A stretch of 20,057 nt of DNA. Origin: GWC2-37-8 sp964485555. GTDB lineage: Bacteria; Patescibacteriota; Minisyncoccia; Moranbacterales; GWC2-37-73. Shown piece by piece: positions 1 through 8,293 of the stretch. The notes under the pieces were generated by a model. The model made no database searches. It was not told the DNA's origin and saw nothing but the letters and a program-made list of their open reading frames with translations. The first letter of the stretch is position 1; each line of letters begins with the position of its first letter. The position numbers and the translations under genes were made by a program. The DNA lies in assembly GCA_964485555.1 (NCBI GenBank), contig CAZAJN010000016.1, positions 1 to 20,057 of the forward strand, given 5' to 3'.

Positions 1-1
1 C

Positions 2-613
2 ACTTCAACAGCCAGTAGCGCCCAAGGAATAATAACTGACGCACTGCTGGGCATCACAGCGGCTCTAGGCGCCTACCTGGTTTTGTATGTCATCAATCCT
101 GATCTGACAAAAATAAATTTGGATTTTACGTCGGTGACTGTTCAAGAAGCAGAAGACGCTGAAGTTAGTGGTTTAATGTCTGGAAAAATGTCCACCAGGG
201 ATGGCAAAAGATTGGACGAATCTTTTGTGATTGCTTTGGATAAAATTAAAGCTTCCGGCACAAATGCAGTGGTGACTTCAGGCTTGAGGTCTGTTGAGGA
301 GCAAAAAGCCCAAATAATTGCAAACTGCGGAGGATTTCCGCCAACTCGAGCATGTTATCCTTCCACGTGTCTTCTAAAAAATGGTCCTACGAGTTGTCCT
401 CACACCACAGGAAGAGCCGCTGATATATGGGCGCTGAATTCGAGCGGAACCCAAGCTATTTCCAGGGATCAATGCCTTCGAAATTTGTCCGCTTGTTTCA
501 ACAATCCTTATCAAAAAGCTTTGATTGCAGGGATGAAGGCTGAGGGGTTCTGTGTTCTTTCGATTGAGCCTTGGCACTTTGAAAAACCAAAGATGTCTAG
601 CACTTGCAACTAG
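2..613 (+). CDS. Pilin-like membrane segment fused to M15 (VanY-like) D,D-carboxypeptidase, 5' partial
   Basis: The frame is open to the left edge, so the start lies outside the window; the TTG at 83 is probably internal. The first codons encode a hydrophobic helix (about nt 38-94) ending in an Asn-Pro-Asp-Leu motif, like the last helix of TrbC/VirB2-like pilins common in Patescibacteria. The rest is an M15 metallopeptidase domain, a family that cleaves the terminal D-Ala of peptidoglycan stems. Visible signatures are SGLRS (nt 278-292), HTTGRAAD with zinc-ligand His (nt 401) and Asp (nt 422), and EPWHFE with catalytic Glu (nt 566) and the third zinc-ligand His (nt 575). Eight cysteines in the soluble part suggest disulfides and an extracytoplasmic location. 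The gene is convergent with the next one and overlaps its 3' end by 17 bp. The M15 assignment is firm. The pilin link is inferred from one helix. Confidence 0.85.
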   Translation, partial: TSTASSAQGIITDALLGITAALGAYLVLYVINPDLTKINLDFTSVTVQEAEDAEVSGLMSGKMSTRDGKRLDESFVIALDKIKASGTNAVVTSGLRSVEEQKAQIIANCGGFPPTRACYPSTCLLKNGPTSCPHTTGRAADIWALNSSGTQAISRDQCLRNLSACFNNPYQKALIAGMKAEGFCVLSIEPWHFEKPKMSSTCN

Positions 614-1829
614 GTTTCTTGCGCAAATAATATTTATGCAAAAAAACGCTAAACAAAATGCAACTCCAAAAAATGACAGACAAATCATTCTTCCAATAAG
701 TCGTGTCTATAATTCCGTGAAGCAAAGTGTAGAGAAAGAATAATAAAAATGATGAAGCCAGTGCTTCATTTTTTTTGTGTTTTAAAAGCTGGAATAGTCT
801 GTTTAGCACAAAAAATAGGACAATTAAAAACCCAGCTATTCCAAGAATCCCAGCTTGTAACCAAAAGGCTAGAAAAATATTGTGTGGTTGTGGCACAGCC
901 CATTCAAGATAAGGTGGGAAATGAGATTGAAGTGAAAGGTATGAATCTTGAAAATTTCCGGGACCAATCCCAATAAAGGGACGCTGCTGTATAAGACGAA
1001 TTGAAGCTAGCCAAATTGTTGCTCGGGAAGATAATGAAGAGCGGGGCGATAAATTGATAGCATCGGTCAACTTTTCAGTGCCCAGTTGTGAAATAAGTAA
1101 AGTGGAAAAAATAATTGATGCTAAGAAAATAATTTTCAGCAATTGTTTACTCTTTGGAAAACTGGCAACAGTCACAATAATTGCGGACAGTATTAATGCT
1201 ATCCACGCTCCATATGAATAAGTATAAAAAAGTGGGACAGTAACCAGCGCTGTAGAGAAAAGATAAAAAATAATTGACGGAAGAATTTTTTTTGAAATAG
1301 CGTCAAACAAGAAATAAGCGCCGAAAATCAGTCCAGGTGCCAGATACATGGCCAGGTGATTTGGTGACAGATAGAAGGCGCTCAATCTGTTGTCAAAGGT
1401 AACCAAACCGGAAATTTTATACACAAGAGCAGTCAGTCCAACTAAGCTAGTGGAAAAGAATAAAGCCCGAAGGCTGTTTTTCAGGTCAGAAATTGAATCA
1501 GTAAAAATATATAGGGTGAACGAGAAAAGCATTGGAATAAGAAACCAACTCTTCAATATTCCCAAGCCAGTCAGCTTGTTTTCATTGAATAAAAGAGAAA
1601 GAATAGTCCCGGCAAGGATAAGCGCACTTCCAAACATCAATGACCTCGGAAGATTCCGTAACTCCGATGAAATGATTTTCCTTTTGTGCAGCAAAGAAAA
1701 AAAGATAAGCAGCAAGGCTGCAATTTCGAAAACATTTGTAGGCAGGCCAAAAATATTTGCCTTGATAAGATATAGAGGCAAACAGAAAACTACTAAATTC
1801 AGTAAAATTTTATAATTTATTTTTTTCAT
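597..1829 (-). CDS. O-antigen ligase / Wzy-type polymerase-like membrane protein
   Basis: A 410-residue, strongly hydrophobic protein with about ten or more predicted membrane helices. It carries hallmarks of the O-antigen ligase (Wzy_C) family: SPNHLAMYLAP at residues 155-165, SSRATIWLASIRLI near 267-280 followed by PFIGIGPGNF, and PHNIFLAFWLQAG at 315-327 in the large periplasmic loop. Members join or polymerise lipid-linked oligosaccharides on the outer face of the membrane. The ATG at 1829 lies inside the end of the upstream gene (20 bp overlap), so translation is probably coupled. It is the last gene of the minus-strand glycan cluster. Ligase and polymerase cannot be told apart from sequence alone. 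Confidence 0.82.
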   Translation of the reverse strand: MKKINYKILLNLVVFCLPLYLIKANIFGLPTNVFEIAALLLIFFSLLHKRKIISSELRNLPRSLMFGSALILAGTILSLLFNENKLTGLGILKSWFLIPMLFSFTLYIFTDSISDLKNSLRALFFSTSLVGLTALVYKISGLVTFDNRLSAFYLSPNHLAMYLAPGLIFGAYFLFDAISKKILPSIIFYLFSTALVTVPLFYTYSYGAWIALILSAIIVTVASFPKSKQLLKIIFLASIIFSTLLISQLGTEKLTDAINLSPRSSLSSRATIWLASIRLIQQRPFIGIGPGNFQDSYLSLQSHFPPYLEWAVPQPHNIFLAFWLQAGILGIAGFLIVLFFVLNRLFQLLKHKKNEALASSFLLFFLYTLLHGIIDTTYWKNDLSVIFWSCILFSVFLHKYYLRKKPSCKC

Positions 1830-3120
1830 TGTTATTCGAGATTGAAGCCATGGCTAAAAAAATGAAGAAAACAGGCAAGACATGCACTGAATACAAAGGA
1901 GACTCGACTAGTGAATGCACGGAGAACAAAGTGATGCTTGCCACTCCTGCAATCCAAAAGGGATCCTTTTTGGCACGGATCCAAAATGAACTGAAAGCCA
2001 AAATGAGAATTGCAACAAACAAAATTGCGGTCACAATCCCCATTTCAGCTGCGATGTCCAGATATAGATTGTGAGCATAGATTGGTTGACGATAATCCGC
2101 CTGAGGATTGACTGCCAGTGAATACATCCCGATCCCGACTCCTAAAGGATTGTTTTTGATGATCAGGACGGCCTGTTGCCAATTGGAGAGTCTTTCATGA
2201 TTCGATCCCTCGTTCATATCGAAAGAAGAATTGAGCCTGCTGGTGACAGGATTATGCGGAACGTTAAGGAAAAAGATTATGATAACAGCAATGGATAATA
2301 ATATTTTTTTTATGGCGCTCCTGTCAACCAAGGGGATTATGATGATGGCGGATGCAATAAGCGCAATATATCCGCCCCTGGTAAAAGTTGCGATATCGGC
2401 CATAATAAGCATTGCAGATGGAAGAAAACGCCAAGCGGTTTTTCTTTTTGAGCTGAAAGCAAGTGCAATCGACCATGGTATCATCAATTCGAGATAGTAG
2501 GACAGCATGTGCGGATCCGGAAAGATGCCAATCGCGCGCATGTAGGTTGTGCCATTGCTGTTCACCAGCCAGCTCGGGTAGGCTAGAACTGTTTTTGAAA
2601 AAGAGTTTCCCAGGAAAAGGGGAGAAATATTTTTTGCTAGAAAATCATAGACATTGTTGATCCCAAAAATAAATTGCGAAAAAAATTGAATCAGAGTGAC
2701 AAATGACAAAATTGTAGCACCAGAAACCAAGGCCAGGATAATTTTTCGCACGTAGCTCCTATCTTTTTTGAAAAATGAAAGCGACACAAAATAAATTGGT
2801 GCGAAAGAAAAGAGAAATAAAAGTTTCCTAAGTGACCAGAAAAAATTTTCAGTAAAGAAAAGAGAAATTGATGATAGTAGCAGAAAAAACAAGACAAGCT
2901 TGGTCATTTTTTGTTTCGCTAAGTCTTTGTTGTCCGCCCAAGTTTGTTTTGTGATCCAGATCAAAAAAATTGCTGGAATTAGGAGTCTCAAAATTGCCAA
3001 ATCAAATCCAGGCAAAGGATTGAGTGCGAACTGAAATGGCAATAAGGCGCAAAGAAAAAGAAGCACCAAATGCAAAGAGGATTCATTTATTCGCAATTTA
3101 TTTTTGATCGAAAACATCAT
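1810..3120 (-). CDS. O-antigen ligase / Wzy-type polymerase-like membrane protein
   Basis: A 436-residue polytopic membrane protein of the same superfamily as its downstream neighbour but clearly diverged from it. Visible motifs are PDPHMLSYYLELMIP near 201-215, TRGGYIAL near 247-254, a NHERLSNWQQA...NPLGVGIGMY block at about 308-333 and AHNLYLDIAAEMG at 349-361. The family acts on undecaprenyl-linked glycans at the external membrane face. The start ATG overlaps the stop of the glycosyltransferase upstream by one base (TAATG), and its own end overlaps the next gene by 20 bp. A second ATG directly after the first (3117) is an equally good start. One member of the pair may polymerise and the other ligate, but that is inference. 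Confidence 0.82.
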   Translation of the reverse strand: MMFSIKNKLRINESSLHLVLLFLCALLPFQFALNPLPGFDLAILRLLIPAIFLIWITKQTWADNKDLAKQKMTKLVLFFLLLSSISLFFTENFFWSLRKLLFLFSFAPIYFVSLSFFKKDRSYVRKIILALVSGATILSFVTLIQFFSQFIFGINNVYDFLAKNISPLFLGNSFSKTVLAYPSWLVNSNGTTYMRAIGIFPDPHMLSYYLELMIPWSIALAFSSKRKTAWRFLPSAMLIMADIATFTRGGYIALIASAIIIIPLVDRSAIKKILLSIAVIIIFFLNVPHNPVTSRLNSSFDMNEGSNHERLSNWQQAVLIIKNNPLGVGIGMYSLAVNPQADYRQPIYAHNLYLDIAAEMGIVTAILFVAILILAFSSFWIRAKKDPFWIAGVASITLFSVHSLVESPLYSVHVLPVFFIFLAMASISNNNEKNKL

Positions 3121-3908
3121 TAAGTACTGCTAAAAAAAGACGAAACATTTCTCAATAACTTGATTAATATTTTTGCGACTAGCCCAAAATGTTTTTTGAA
3201 ATAATAATCCTGAGATTGGTAGTAGTGGCTCTTCTGCTTGCTTAAGTTATCGTAACTTTGTCCGCCGATGTGTAAGACTGAAAAATCTGGCAGCCTTAAT
3301 ATGTTGTAACCAGCGCCCTTTATCCTCTGACAAAAATCTACATCTTCAAAATACATGAAAAAATTCTGATCAAAACCCCCAATAGACAGAAATAATTTTT
3401 TGGAAATTAAAAAAGCCGCTCCACTTACCCAATCAACACTGGACAAAGAAGCATTTTCCCAGACCGATTTGCTCTCAATGATGCCTAAATTATTTTTTAT
3501 CAATGACAAAGGATTAATTGATTTTCCAGCGCTCCACGGTTGGACTTCTCCGTTGAGCGAGACTAATTTCGGAGCAATTATTCCAGTTTGGGGAGTGTTC
3601 AAGTGCTTGATGATCACGGCTGGATCAGCAGATATTATCTGGGTATCAGGATTCAGGAAAAAGAGAATTTCTCCCTTAGCGACATTTGCTCCATGATTGC
3701 AAGCCTTAGAAAATCCTTGATTGGAAGGAAGATTGATAATTTTTAAAGTTGGGTTGTTTGCAATGAAACTCTCAGACAAACGGTTGCTGTCGTTGTTGAC
3801 TATGATAATTTCAACAATTTTTTCATTGAAGTTTTTTTGCAAAGTCAAAAGACAGTCAGCTAGAAATTGCTGACTTTGATAGTTGACTATGATAACGGAA
3901 ATTCCCAT
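3120..3908 (-). CDS. Family 2 glycosyltransferase
   Basis: 262 residues forming a GT-A type family 2 glycosyltransferase. It starts with the typical ISVIIVNYQS strand, has a VNND nucleotide-binding turn near 37-40, a DxD-like FLNPDTQ at 84-90, and the acceptor-side block VSGAAFLISKKLF (161-173) followed by MYFEDVDFCQR (185-195) and HIGG near 213. This resembles rhamnosyltransferase-like GT2 enzymes that add sugars to a lipid-linked glycan on the cytoplasmic face. No membrane helix is evident. The stop codon overlaps the start of the following polymerase-like gene, which supports an operon. The sugar and acceptor cannot be predicted. Confidence 0.9.
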   Translation of the reverse strand: MGISVIIVNYQSQQFLADCLLTLQKNFNEKIVEIIIVNNDSNRLSESFIANNPTLKIINLPSNQGFSKACNHGANVAKGEILFFLNPDTQIISADPAVIIKHLNTPQTGIIAPKLVSLNGEVQPWSAGKSINPLSLIKNNLGIIESKSVWENASLSSVDWVSGAAFLISKKLFLSIGGFDQNFFMYFEDVDFCQRIKGAGYNILRLPDFSVLHIGGQSYDNLSKQKSHYYQSQDYYFKKHFGLVAKILIKLLRNVSSFFSST

Positions 3909-3935
3909 AACTGTGGTTAGCTTAACAGTTTCAGC

Positions 3936-4811
3936 TCAATGTTTTTTTGATTTGGAGTAATCACTAAAAGCCCTTCTGATATCGCGGGCAAGCGGAGACG
4001 GATGGAAAATTAGAGTATAAAAATTTTTCAACCTCCTGGCCACGATGTATGGATAAATCCAAATTTTTTGAGCAGTCGTGGCGTGAGTCAGGAAAAAAAT
4101 AAGACCCGAAAGAACCAACCAATAAGTCTTGGATGAGTTTTTTGTGCAACTTTGTTCAAGATGTTTTATTTTAGCTTCTGGAACAATGAGCAGTTTGAAA
4201 CCGGCTCGATTTGCTCTCAGTGATAAATCAGCATCTTCATAGTAAAGAAAATAGCGTTCATCAAAAAGTCCTATTTTTTTGAAAACATCTTTCTTGATCA
4301 ACATGGAACATCCGCTCAAATATTCTGATTCAAAAGGCTTTGTCAGGGGCTGAGTTGTCGCGTGCAAAGTCTTCATGTGTTTCCAATCTATTTTTCCGCC
4401 AGCAAACCAGATTGAGTTTCCATTGCCTTCCAATATGACAGGACTCAATATGCCCGCTTGCTTGTTGATGTGAGCTTGCTGCGCCAAAGTTGTGATGGTA
4501 GTTCTTTCGATTAAGGTGTCATTATTGAGGATAAAAAGCGCATCAGCCATTTTTTCCAAAGCAAATCTGATCCCCACATTGTTACCTTGAGAGAAGCCAA
4601 CATTGGCTGAATTCTTTATGAAATGTGCTCGCGAAAAATTAAGACGCGCTTTTTCGAAAGATCCGTCATTGGAATTGTTGTCCACCACAACTACTTCAAA
4701 ATTTTCATAATCTGACTGAAAAACTGAAGATAGGCAGTTGCTCAAAGTGTCAATTCCATTGTAGTTCAAGATAACCACAAAAATTTTTGGCAAGGCGACA
4801 ATGTTTTGCAT
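3936..4811 (-). CDS. Family 2 glycosyltransferase
   Basis: A GT2 enzyme of about 291 residues with IFVVILNYNG at the N-terminus, VVVDNNSNDGS near 42-51, the DxD-like LNND at 95-98, a YLSGCSMLIKKDVF acceptor-side block and YYEDADLSLR at 190-199. After the catalytic domain there is one hydrophobic stretch (WLVLSGLIFFLTH) and a basic tail, suggesting association with the membrane. I chose the ATG at 4811. A TTG at 4826 would add five residues but has no better ribosome site. It lies 27 bp upstream of the second GT2 gene on the same strand and probably acts before or after it on the same glycan. Specificity is unknown. Confidence 0.88.
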   Translation of the reverse strand: MQNIVALPKIFVVILNYNGIDTLSNCLSSVFQSDYENFEVVVVDNNSNDGSFEKARLNFSRAHFIKNSANVGFSQGNNVGIRFALEKMADALFILNNDTLIERTTITTLAQQAHINKQAGILSPVILEGNGNSIWFAGGKIDWKHMKTLHATTQPLTKPFESEYLSGCSMLIKKDVFKKIGLFDERYFLYYEDADLSLRANRAGFKLLIVPEAKIKHLEQSCTKNSSKTYWLVLSGLIFFLTHATTAQKIWIYPYIVARRLKNFYTLIFHPSPLARDIRRAFSDYSKSKKH

Positions 4812-4872
4812 GTTGATGAATATCAAAAACTAAGTTGATAATGTTTTTATTTATTTGTTCGGATAGTTGTTC

Positions 4873-6288
4873 TTATTTTTGTTTGAAAATACTCGCAAGT
4901 TCCTTTATGGTGATTGTTTTTGTGATCCAAAGAGCAAAAACGTATACTATTGAACATCCTAAGGCTAACACGAAAAAGCTATTGTTTTTGAACAAGAATA
5001 AGAAAATTGCCATTATTAATCCCGATAAAAGTATGTTCGGTACATTTTTTAGTGAAGGAAGATAGCCTACATATTTCATGGTTAATATGAATCCGGCCAG
5101 GGCTACGAAAAATTCAGTCAAAACTGAAATTGTTGCCGCAGCTGTATAGGAAAAAATAGGGATGAAGATGATGTTAGCCGATACGTTGAATATGGCGCAT
5201 CCCGTCAAAGCCGCTAACATTTTTTTTTGATGGTTGGCAGCGATCAATATGTTATTGAAAAAGCCCCCGAAAAAGATGAATGTCAGAGCAAAGATCAAGA
5301 TCCTCAACGTGTTTGAAGCTTCCAAAAAAGCAGCTCCCCCAATCAAATTGATGATTCCTTCTGAAAGAAAGAGTGTACCGACAATCATTGGAACAACTAA
5401 GATGAAAAAAACTTTGAAGGTTTCATTGGCCAAATGAGTAAAATGTTTCTTGTCTGAAAAAATGTGAAGAGAAAACATCGGAAACATGAGGCCCATGATC
5501 ATGGCTGGAAAAAAGGAAATGTTCTCAATGACTTTGTACGCCGCATTATATACTCCAACCTCGCTGCTAGTTTTCAAGACTGAGAGCAAGATGGTGTCTA
5601 CCTTGAAATAAATGAACACAACAATAGCGGAGAATCCCAACGGAGCTGATTCTTTGAGTATTTTTTTCCATTGTGAAAAATCAAAAGAAAGCCTTAGTGG
5701 TATGTAGCGACTTACCATCAAAAGAACTGCTGTAAAATTGAAAACCATTGCGAAAAGAATCGAAAGTATTATGGTTATAAATCCCAGGTCATTGCGTACG
5801 GCCAAGATTATTATTGCAATTTGAATGAATTTTCCAAGAACTTCTGCACTGGCAACCTTATCCATGGCAAGATTTTTCTGAAAAACTCCGTTCAGCACCA
5901 TGTAGGTTGAGGAGAAAACAAAGGAAGCTGCTGCAATTAAAATTCCAATTTTCACATCATTGGAATAGGGAAGGAAAAAAACAATGATTGGAGTCACAGC
6001 AAAAACAAGCAGGGAGGAACAAAGACGCAAAGCGAAAGCGTTTCCTAGGATTTTCTTTTCGTCAGCTCCTGAGCGGGAAATTTCACGTGCTGTGATTGCA
6101 TAAAGCCCAAGATCTGCAACTGAGCCAAAAAAAGCAAAAAAAGCAAGGACTATGGAATAGTCCCCGAAGCCTTCTTTTCCTAAATAGCGTGTAATGAAAC
6201 CTATTCCGACCAAAGCTAAAACGGTCGAGATTAGTTTTGTTATCACGTTAAAAATGACATTATAGGCAATTTTTCTTGCGATTGCCAT
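4873..6288 (-). CDS. Wzx-like polysaccharide flippase (MOP/MATE superfamily)
   Basis: 471 residues with about 12-14 hydrophobic helices and the family's usual length. The N-terminus (NVITKLISTVLALVGIGFI then TRYLGKEGFGDYSIVLAFF) is the standard opening of Wzx/RfbX-type oligosaccharide flippases, which move undecaprenyl-linked repeat units across the inner membrane. It is followed by genes for two glycosyltransferases and two Wzy/WaaL-like proteins, giving the set expected for a Wzx/Wzy-type surface polysaccharide. It starts 47 bp after jag ends, so it may be co-transcribed with the rpmH-rnpA-yidC-jag genes. Other MOP members such as MurJ are less likely given the glycan neighbours. Confidence 0.88.
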   Translation of the reverse strand: MAIARKIAYNVIFNVITKLISTVLALVGIGFITRYLGKEGFGDYSIVLAFFAFFGSVADLGLYAITAREISRSGADEKKILGNAFALRLCSSLLVFAVTPIIVFFLPYSNDVKIGILIAAASFVFSSTYMVLNGVFQKNLAMDKVASAEVLGKFIQIAIIILAVRNDLGFITIILSILFAMVFNFTAVLLMVSRYIPLRLSFDFSQWKKILKESAPLGFSAIVVFIYFKVDTILLSVLKTSSEVGVYNAAYKVIENISFFPAMIMGLMFPMFSLHIFSDKKHFTHLANETFKVFFILVVPMIVGTLFLSEGIINLIGGAAFLEASNTLRILIFALTFIFFGGFFNNILIAANHQKKMLAALTGCAIFNVSANIIFIPIFSYTAAATISVLTEFFVALAGFILTMKYVGYLPSLKNVPNILLSGLIMAIFLFLFKNNSFFVLALGCSIVYVFALWITKTITIKELASIFKQK

Positions 6289-6335
6289 GAGATCTTGCTC
6301 TTAGTGCATATTCACGATGATGAAAATGCTGTAAA

Positions 6336-6809
6336 TTATCCAATCAAGTCAGCTGGCTTGACTACGACTTTTCTCTCTTCTCCTTCACCTGCGCTTTCAG
6401 TGGAAACTCTGGAATCCTTGGAGAGCTCAAGGTGGGCAATTCTTCTTTCGTAGGTAGACATCGGTTTCATTGAAACACTGCGATGCTGAGAAACAGCTTC
6501 TTGAGCAGCCAAAAGAGCTTGCTCAATCACTGATTGATTTTTTTGTTGACGATAATCATTGATATCCAAAATGAAGCGTATTTTTTCCGGAACCTGCTTA
6601 CGAACCATCAGGCGTGCCAAGTGCTGAATGGCTTGAAGGTTTATGCCATGTTGCCCTATCAGGAAATGAGAATCAGTGTCGGTGGTTATGTTGCAAATTA
6701 TGCCATCATCCTCCGATGACTGAGAAACTGTCACTTGTCCAGAGAATCCCATTTTGGCGATTAATTCATCAATAGTTTGTTTGATAATTTCTTTTGTTTC
6801 TTTTTCCAT
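6336..6809 (-). CDS. jag: KhpB/Jag RNA-binding protein (KH + R3H), short form
   Basis: About 157 residues with a KH domain whose binding loop reads GQHG (52-55, in LIGQHGINLQAIQHL) and a C-terminal R3H domain with the Arg-x3-His signature in RRIAH (122-126), followed by VSTESAGEGEERKVVV, highly typical of Jag/KhpB. The family binds small and messenger RNAs and is linked to cell-wall growth in Firmicutes. The N-terminal Jag_N domain of those homologues is absent. Position directly after yidC is the conserved origin-proximal order. I chose the ATG at 6809; a TTG at 6827 is possible but sits against a hairpin (6828-6842). Confidence 0.9.
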   Translation of the reverse strand: MEKETKEIIKQTIDELIAKMGFSGQVTVSQSSEDDGIICNITTDTDSHFLIGQHGINLQAIQHLARLMVRKQVPEKIRFILDINDYRQQKNQSVIEQALLAAQEAVSQHRSVSMKPMSTYERRIAHLELSKDSRVSTESAGEGEERKVVVKPADLIG

Positions 6810-6827
6810 ATCCGGTAGAGAACTCAA

Positions 6828-6842
6828 AAGGGCTTTGCCCTT
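6828..6842 (-). other. Small hairpin between yidC and jag
   Basis: Perfect 6-bp arms AAGGGC/GCCCTT around a 3-base loop. On the transcribed minus strand it is followed by TTTT and lies 18 bases before the chosen jag ATG. It could be a weak terminator or attenuator that lowers jag output relative to yidC, or a structure affecting initiation. The U-run is short. Confidence 0.4.
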
Positions 6843-6905
6843 ATAAATTCTTATAATAAATTAGCAATTAACCAATTTGTAGTCGTCCAGTTTGGAATTC
6901 CCAGT

Positions 6906-7640
6906 CTATTTCTGCAACGCTTCCTTTTTTTCTATGACAATCTGCTGAACGAGCATAAAAAGAGTTCCAGCTAGCCAGTATAATGAAAGTCCTGCGGGAA
7001 ATTTGATTCCGATAAAAAGCGTAAGAAATGGTCCGAGATATAGCATCTGCTTGCTCATGATTTGTGCAAAATCAGGCTGCCCGTCGTCGCCATCTTTTTT
7101 GGGAGCAGTCACTTGACCAGCCATGAGCATTTTGGTTTGAAAATATTGCGCAATCGCAGCCAGGGCGGCAATTACAATGCTTGGCTTGGTCAAATCAACC
7201 AATGAAATGAAGAATTGATTTATTTTCCCTGGATCAGAAATGAAAGAATAAAGTTGGGAACTGTCAGCAGTAAGTCCGCTGTTTGAAATATTTATAAGCA
7301 CCCTGTAGATGGCGAGAAAGAAAACAATTTGTATGATGATAGGCAAACAACCGGAAAAGGGATTGGTCTTGTGCTCTTTGTAGAGCTCCATCAGTTGCTT
7401 GGTTTGTTGTTCCTTGTCGTGTTTGGTCTTCTCCTGCAAAGCCTTTATTTTGGGTTGCAAAACTTGCATTTTCTTTTGCGATTCAATCTGCTTCTTGTAA
7501 AGGGGGATTAAAAATGTTCGAAGTAAAATCGTGATCAGGATGATGGAAATTCCAAAATCACTGCCAGGCACGACATTGTAAAGAAAAATAAGAATATTGT
7601 AGAGTGGCTGATAGATTAGTGCATCAAAGAGTGCTACCAT
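6906..7640 (-). CDS. yidC: YidC/Oxa1 family membrane protein insertase
   Basis: 244 residues of the short Gram-positive/Oxa1 type without a large periplasmic domain. The first membrane segment contains IILITILLRTFLIPL, with the conserved groove arginine at residue 41. A charged coiled-coil-like cytoplasmic loop follows (KKQIESQKKMQ... to about 105), then NPFSGCLPIIIQIVFFLAIYRVL and three further helices ending in LAGTLFMLVQQIV. It inserts and folds membrane proteins, alone or with SecYEG. It lies 35 bp after rnpA, with no yidD between them, and upstream of jag. There is no N-terminal lipobox cysteine and only a short basic tail, so ribosome docking by a long C-terminus is unlikely. Confidence 0.95.
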   Translation of the reverse strand: MVALFDALIYQPLYNILIFLYNVVPGSDFGISIILITILLRTFLIPLYKKQIESQKKMQVLQPKIKALQEKTKHDKEQQTKQLMELYKEHKTNPFSGCLPIIIQIVFFLAIYRVLINISNSGLTADSSQLYSFISDPGKINQFFISLVDLTKPSIVIAALAAIAQYFQTKMLMAGQVTAPKKDGDDGQPDFAQIMSKQMLYLGPFLTLFIGIKFPAGLSLYWLAGTLFMLVQQIVIEKKEALQK

Positions 7641-7675
7641 TTTGTTTTGATTATTCCTTTTTTAGTAGGAATGTA

Positions 7676-8020
7676 TTACGTAAGTAAGTTAGCTTTAGCG
7701 AAAATTTTTCTTAAATCCTCAGTAACCTTCTTAAATTCTATGTTTTTGTATTCAGGTCTGATCATGACTATTATATCAAAACCCGGCTTCAGTTGTCTAA
7801 GTAGTTGAAAAGTTGCAGCTCTCAAAACTCTGCGCGCCCTGTTTCTTTCGACTGCCTTCTTTGAAAAATTTTTTCCAATAGGAAAACCTATCCGTGAGGA
7901 AGGAAGTCCTGTTTCGGTGAACTTGATTGAGACTCCACCGTACAGGGAAACGAATGATCCTTTGGAAAAAGTTTTGGCAAAGTCTTCACGTTTGATTAAT
8001 CTGTGTTGTTTTGGGAGCAT
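7676..8020 (-). CDS. rnpA: Ribonuclease P protein component
   Basis: 114 residues, normal family length. It starts with LPKQHRLIKREDF, contains the central RNA-binding motif KKAVERNRARR (54-64, the RNR signature) and ends with the usual DIIVMIRPEY strand and LRKIFAKANLL helix. This protein binds the catalytic RNase P RNA and helps it cleave the 5' leader from pre-tRNAs. It follows rpmH by 37 bp in the universally conserved rpmH-rnpA order and is probably driven by the rpmH promoter. The RNA subunit gene is not in this window. Confidence 0.96.
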   Translation of the reverse strand: MLPKQHRLIKREDFAKTFSKGSFVSLYGGVSIKFTETGLPSSRIGFPIGKNFSKKAVERNRARRVLRAATFQLLRQLKPGFDIIVMIRPEYKNIEFKKVTEDLRKIFAKANLLT

Positions 8021-8057
8021 GAAGATTTTGCATCAGATGATAAGACATTTGCCTAAA

Positions 8058-8192
8058 CTAGACAGAAAGCTTTTTGCGGCCATTTTGTCTTCGTCTTTTT
8101 ATTACAGCTGCGCCGTTTTTTGTGCTCATGCGCTCAAGAAATCCGTGTCGGCTTTTTCGTCGTCCTTTTTTAGGCTGGTATGTTCGTTTCAT
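8058..8192 (-). CDS. rpmH: 50S ribosomal protein bL34 (44 aa)
   Basis: A short gene read directly from the minus strand: it begins MKRTYQPKKGRRKSRHGF, continues with LERMSTKNGAAV and ends IKRRRQNGRKKLSV before TAG. This is textbook bL34: about 30 percent Arg+Lys, the TYQPK start and the RHGF segment. It packs into 23S rRNA in the large subunit. The ATG is at 8192. It heads the rpmH-rnpA-yidC-jag series and diverges from dnaA across the putative origin, which is the classic bacterial arrangement. Confidence 0.97.
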   Translation of the reverse strand: MKRTYQPKKGRRKSRHGFLERMSTKNGAAVIKRRRQNGRKKLSV

Positions 8193-8265
8193 ATTTGAAT
8201 GAATTTAAGATTAGGCAAAGAATGGATGCGTAATCGCTGAATTAATTAATTGTAACCTATGCCTT

Positions 8266-8293
8266 AGTGTATCAGTCCAGGATAAAAAGTCAA
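8266..8293 (-). promoter_or_regulatory. Candidate rpmH promoter
   Basis: On the minus strand: TTGACT (8293-8288), a 16-bp spacer ending in TGA, then TACACT (8271-8266). This gives a good -35, an extended -10 TG and a moderate -10. It leaves a leader of about 65-70 bases before rpmH. Inferred by eye. Confidence 0.5.

Noticed and set aside
552..976. Plus-strand frames after the M15 gene
   Set aside because: They run antisense to the O-antigen ligase-like gene, which has clear family motifs.
1390..1815. 141-codon plus-strand frame
   Set aside because: It is a shadow of the membrane protein on the opposite strand, with biased composition and no domain.
7917..8198. 93-codon plus-strand frame opposite rpmH and rnpA
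   Set aside because: It is antisense to two well-recognised genes and its protein has no family features.
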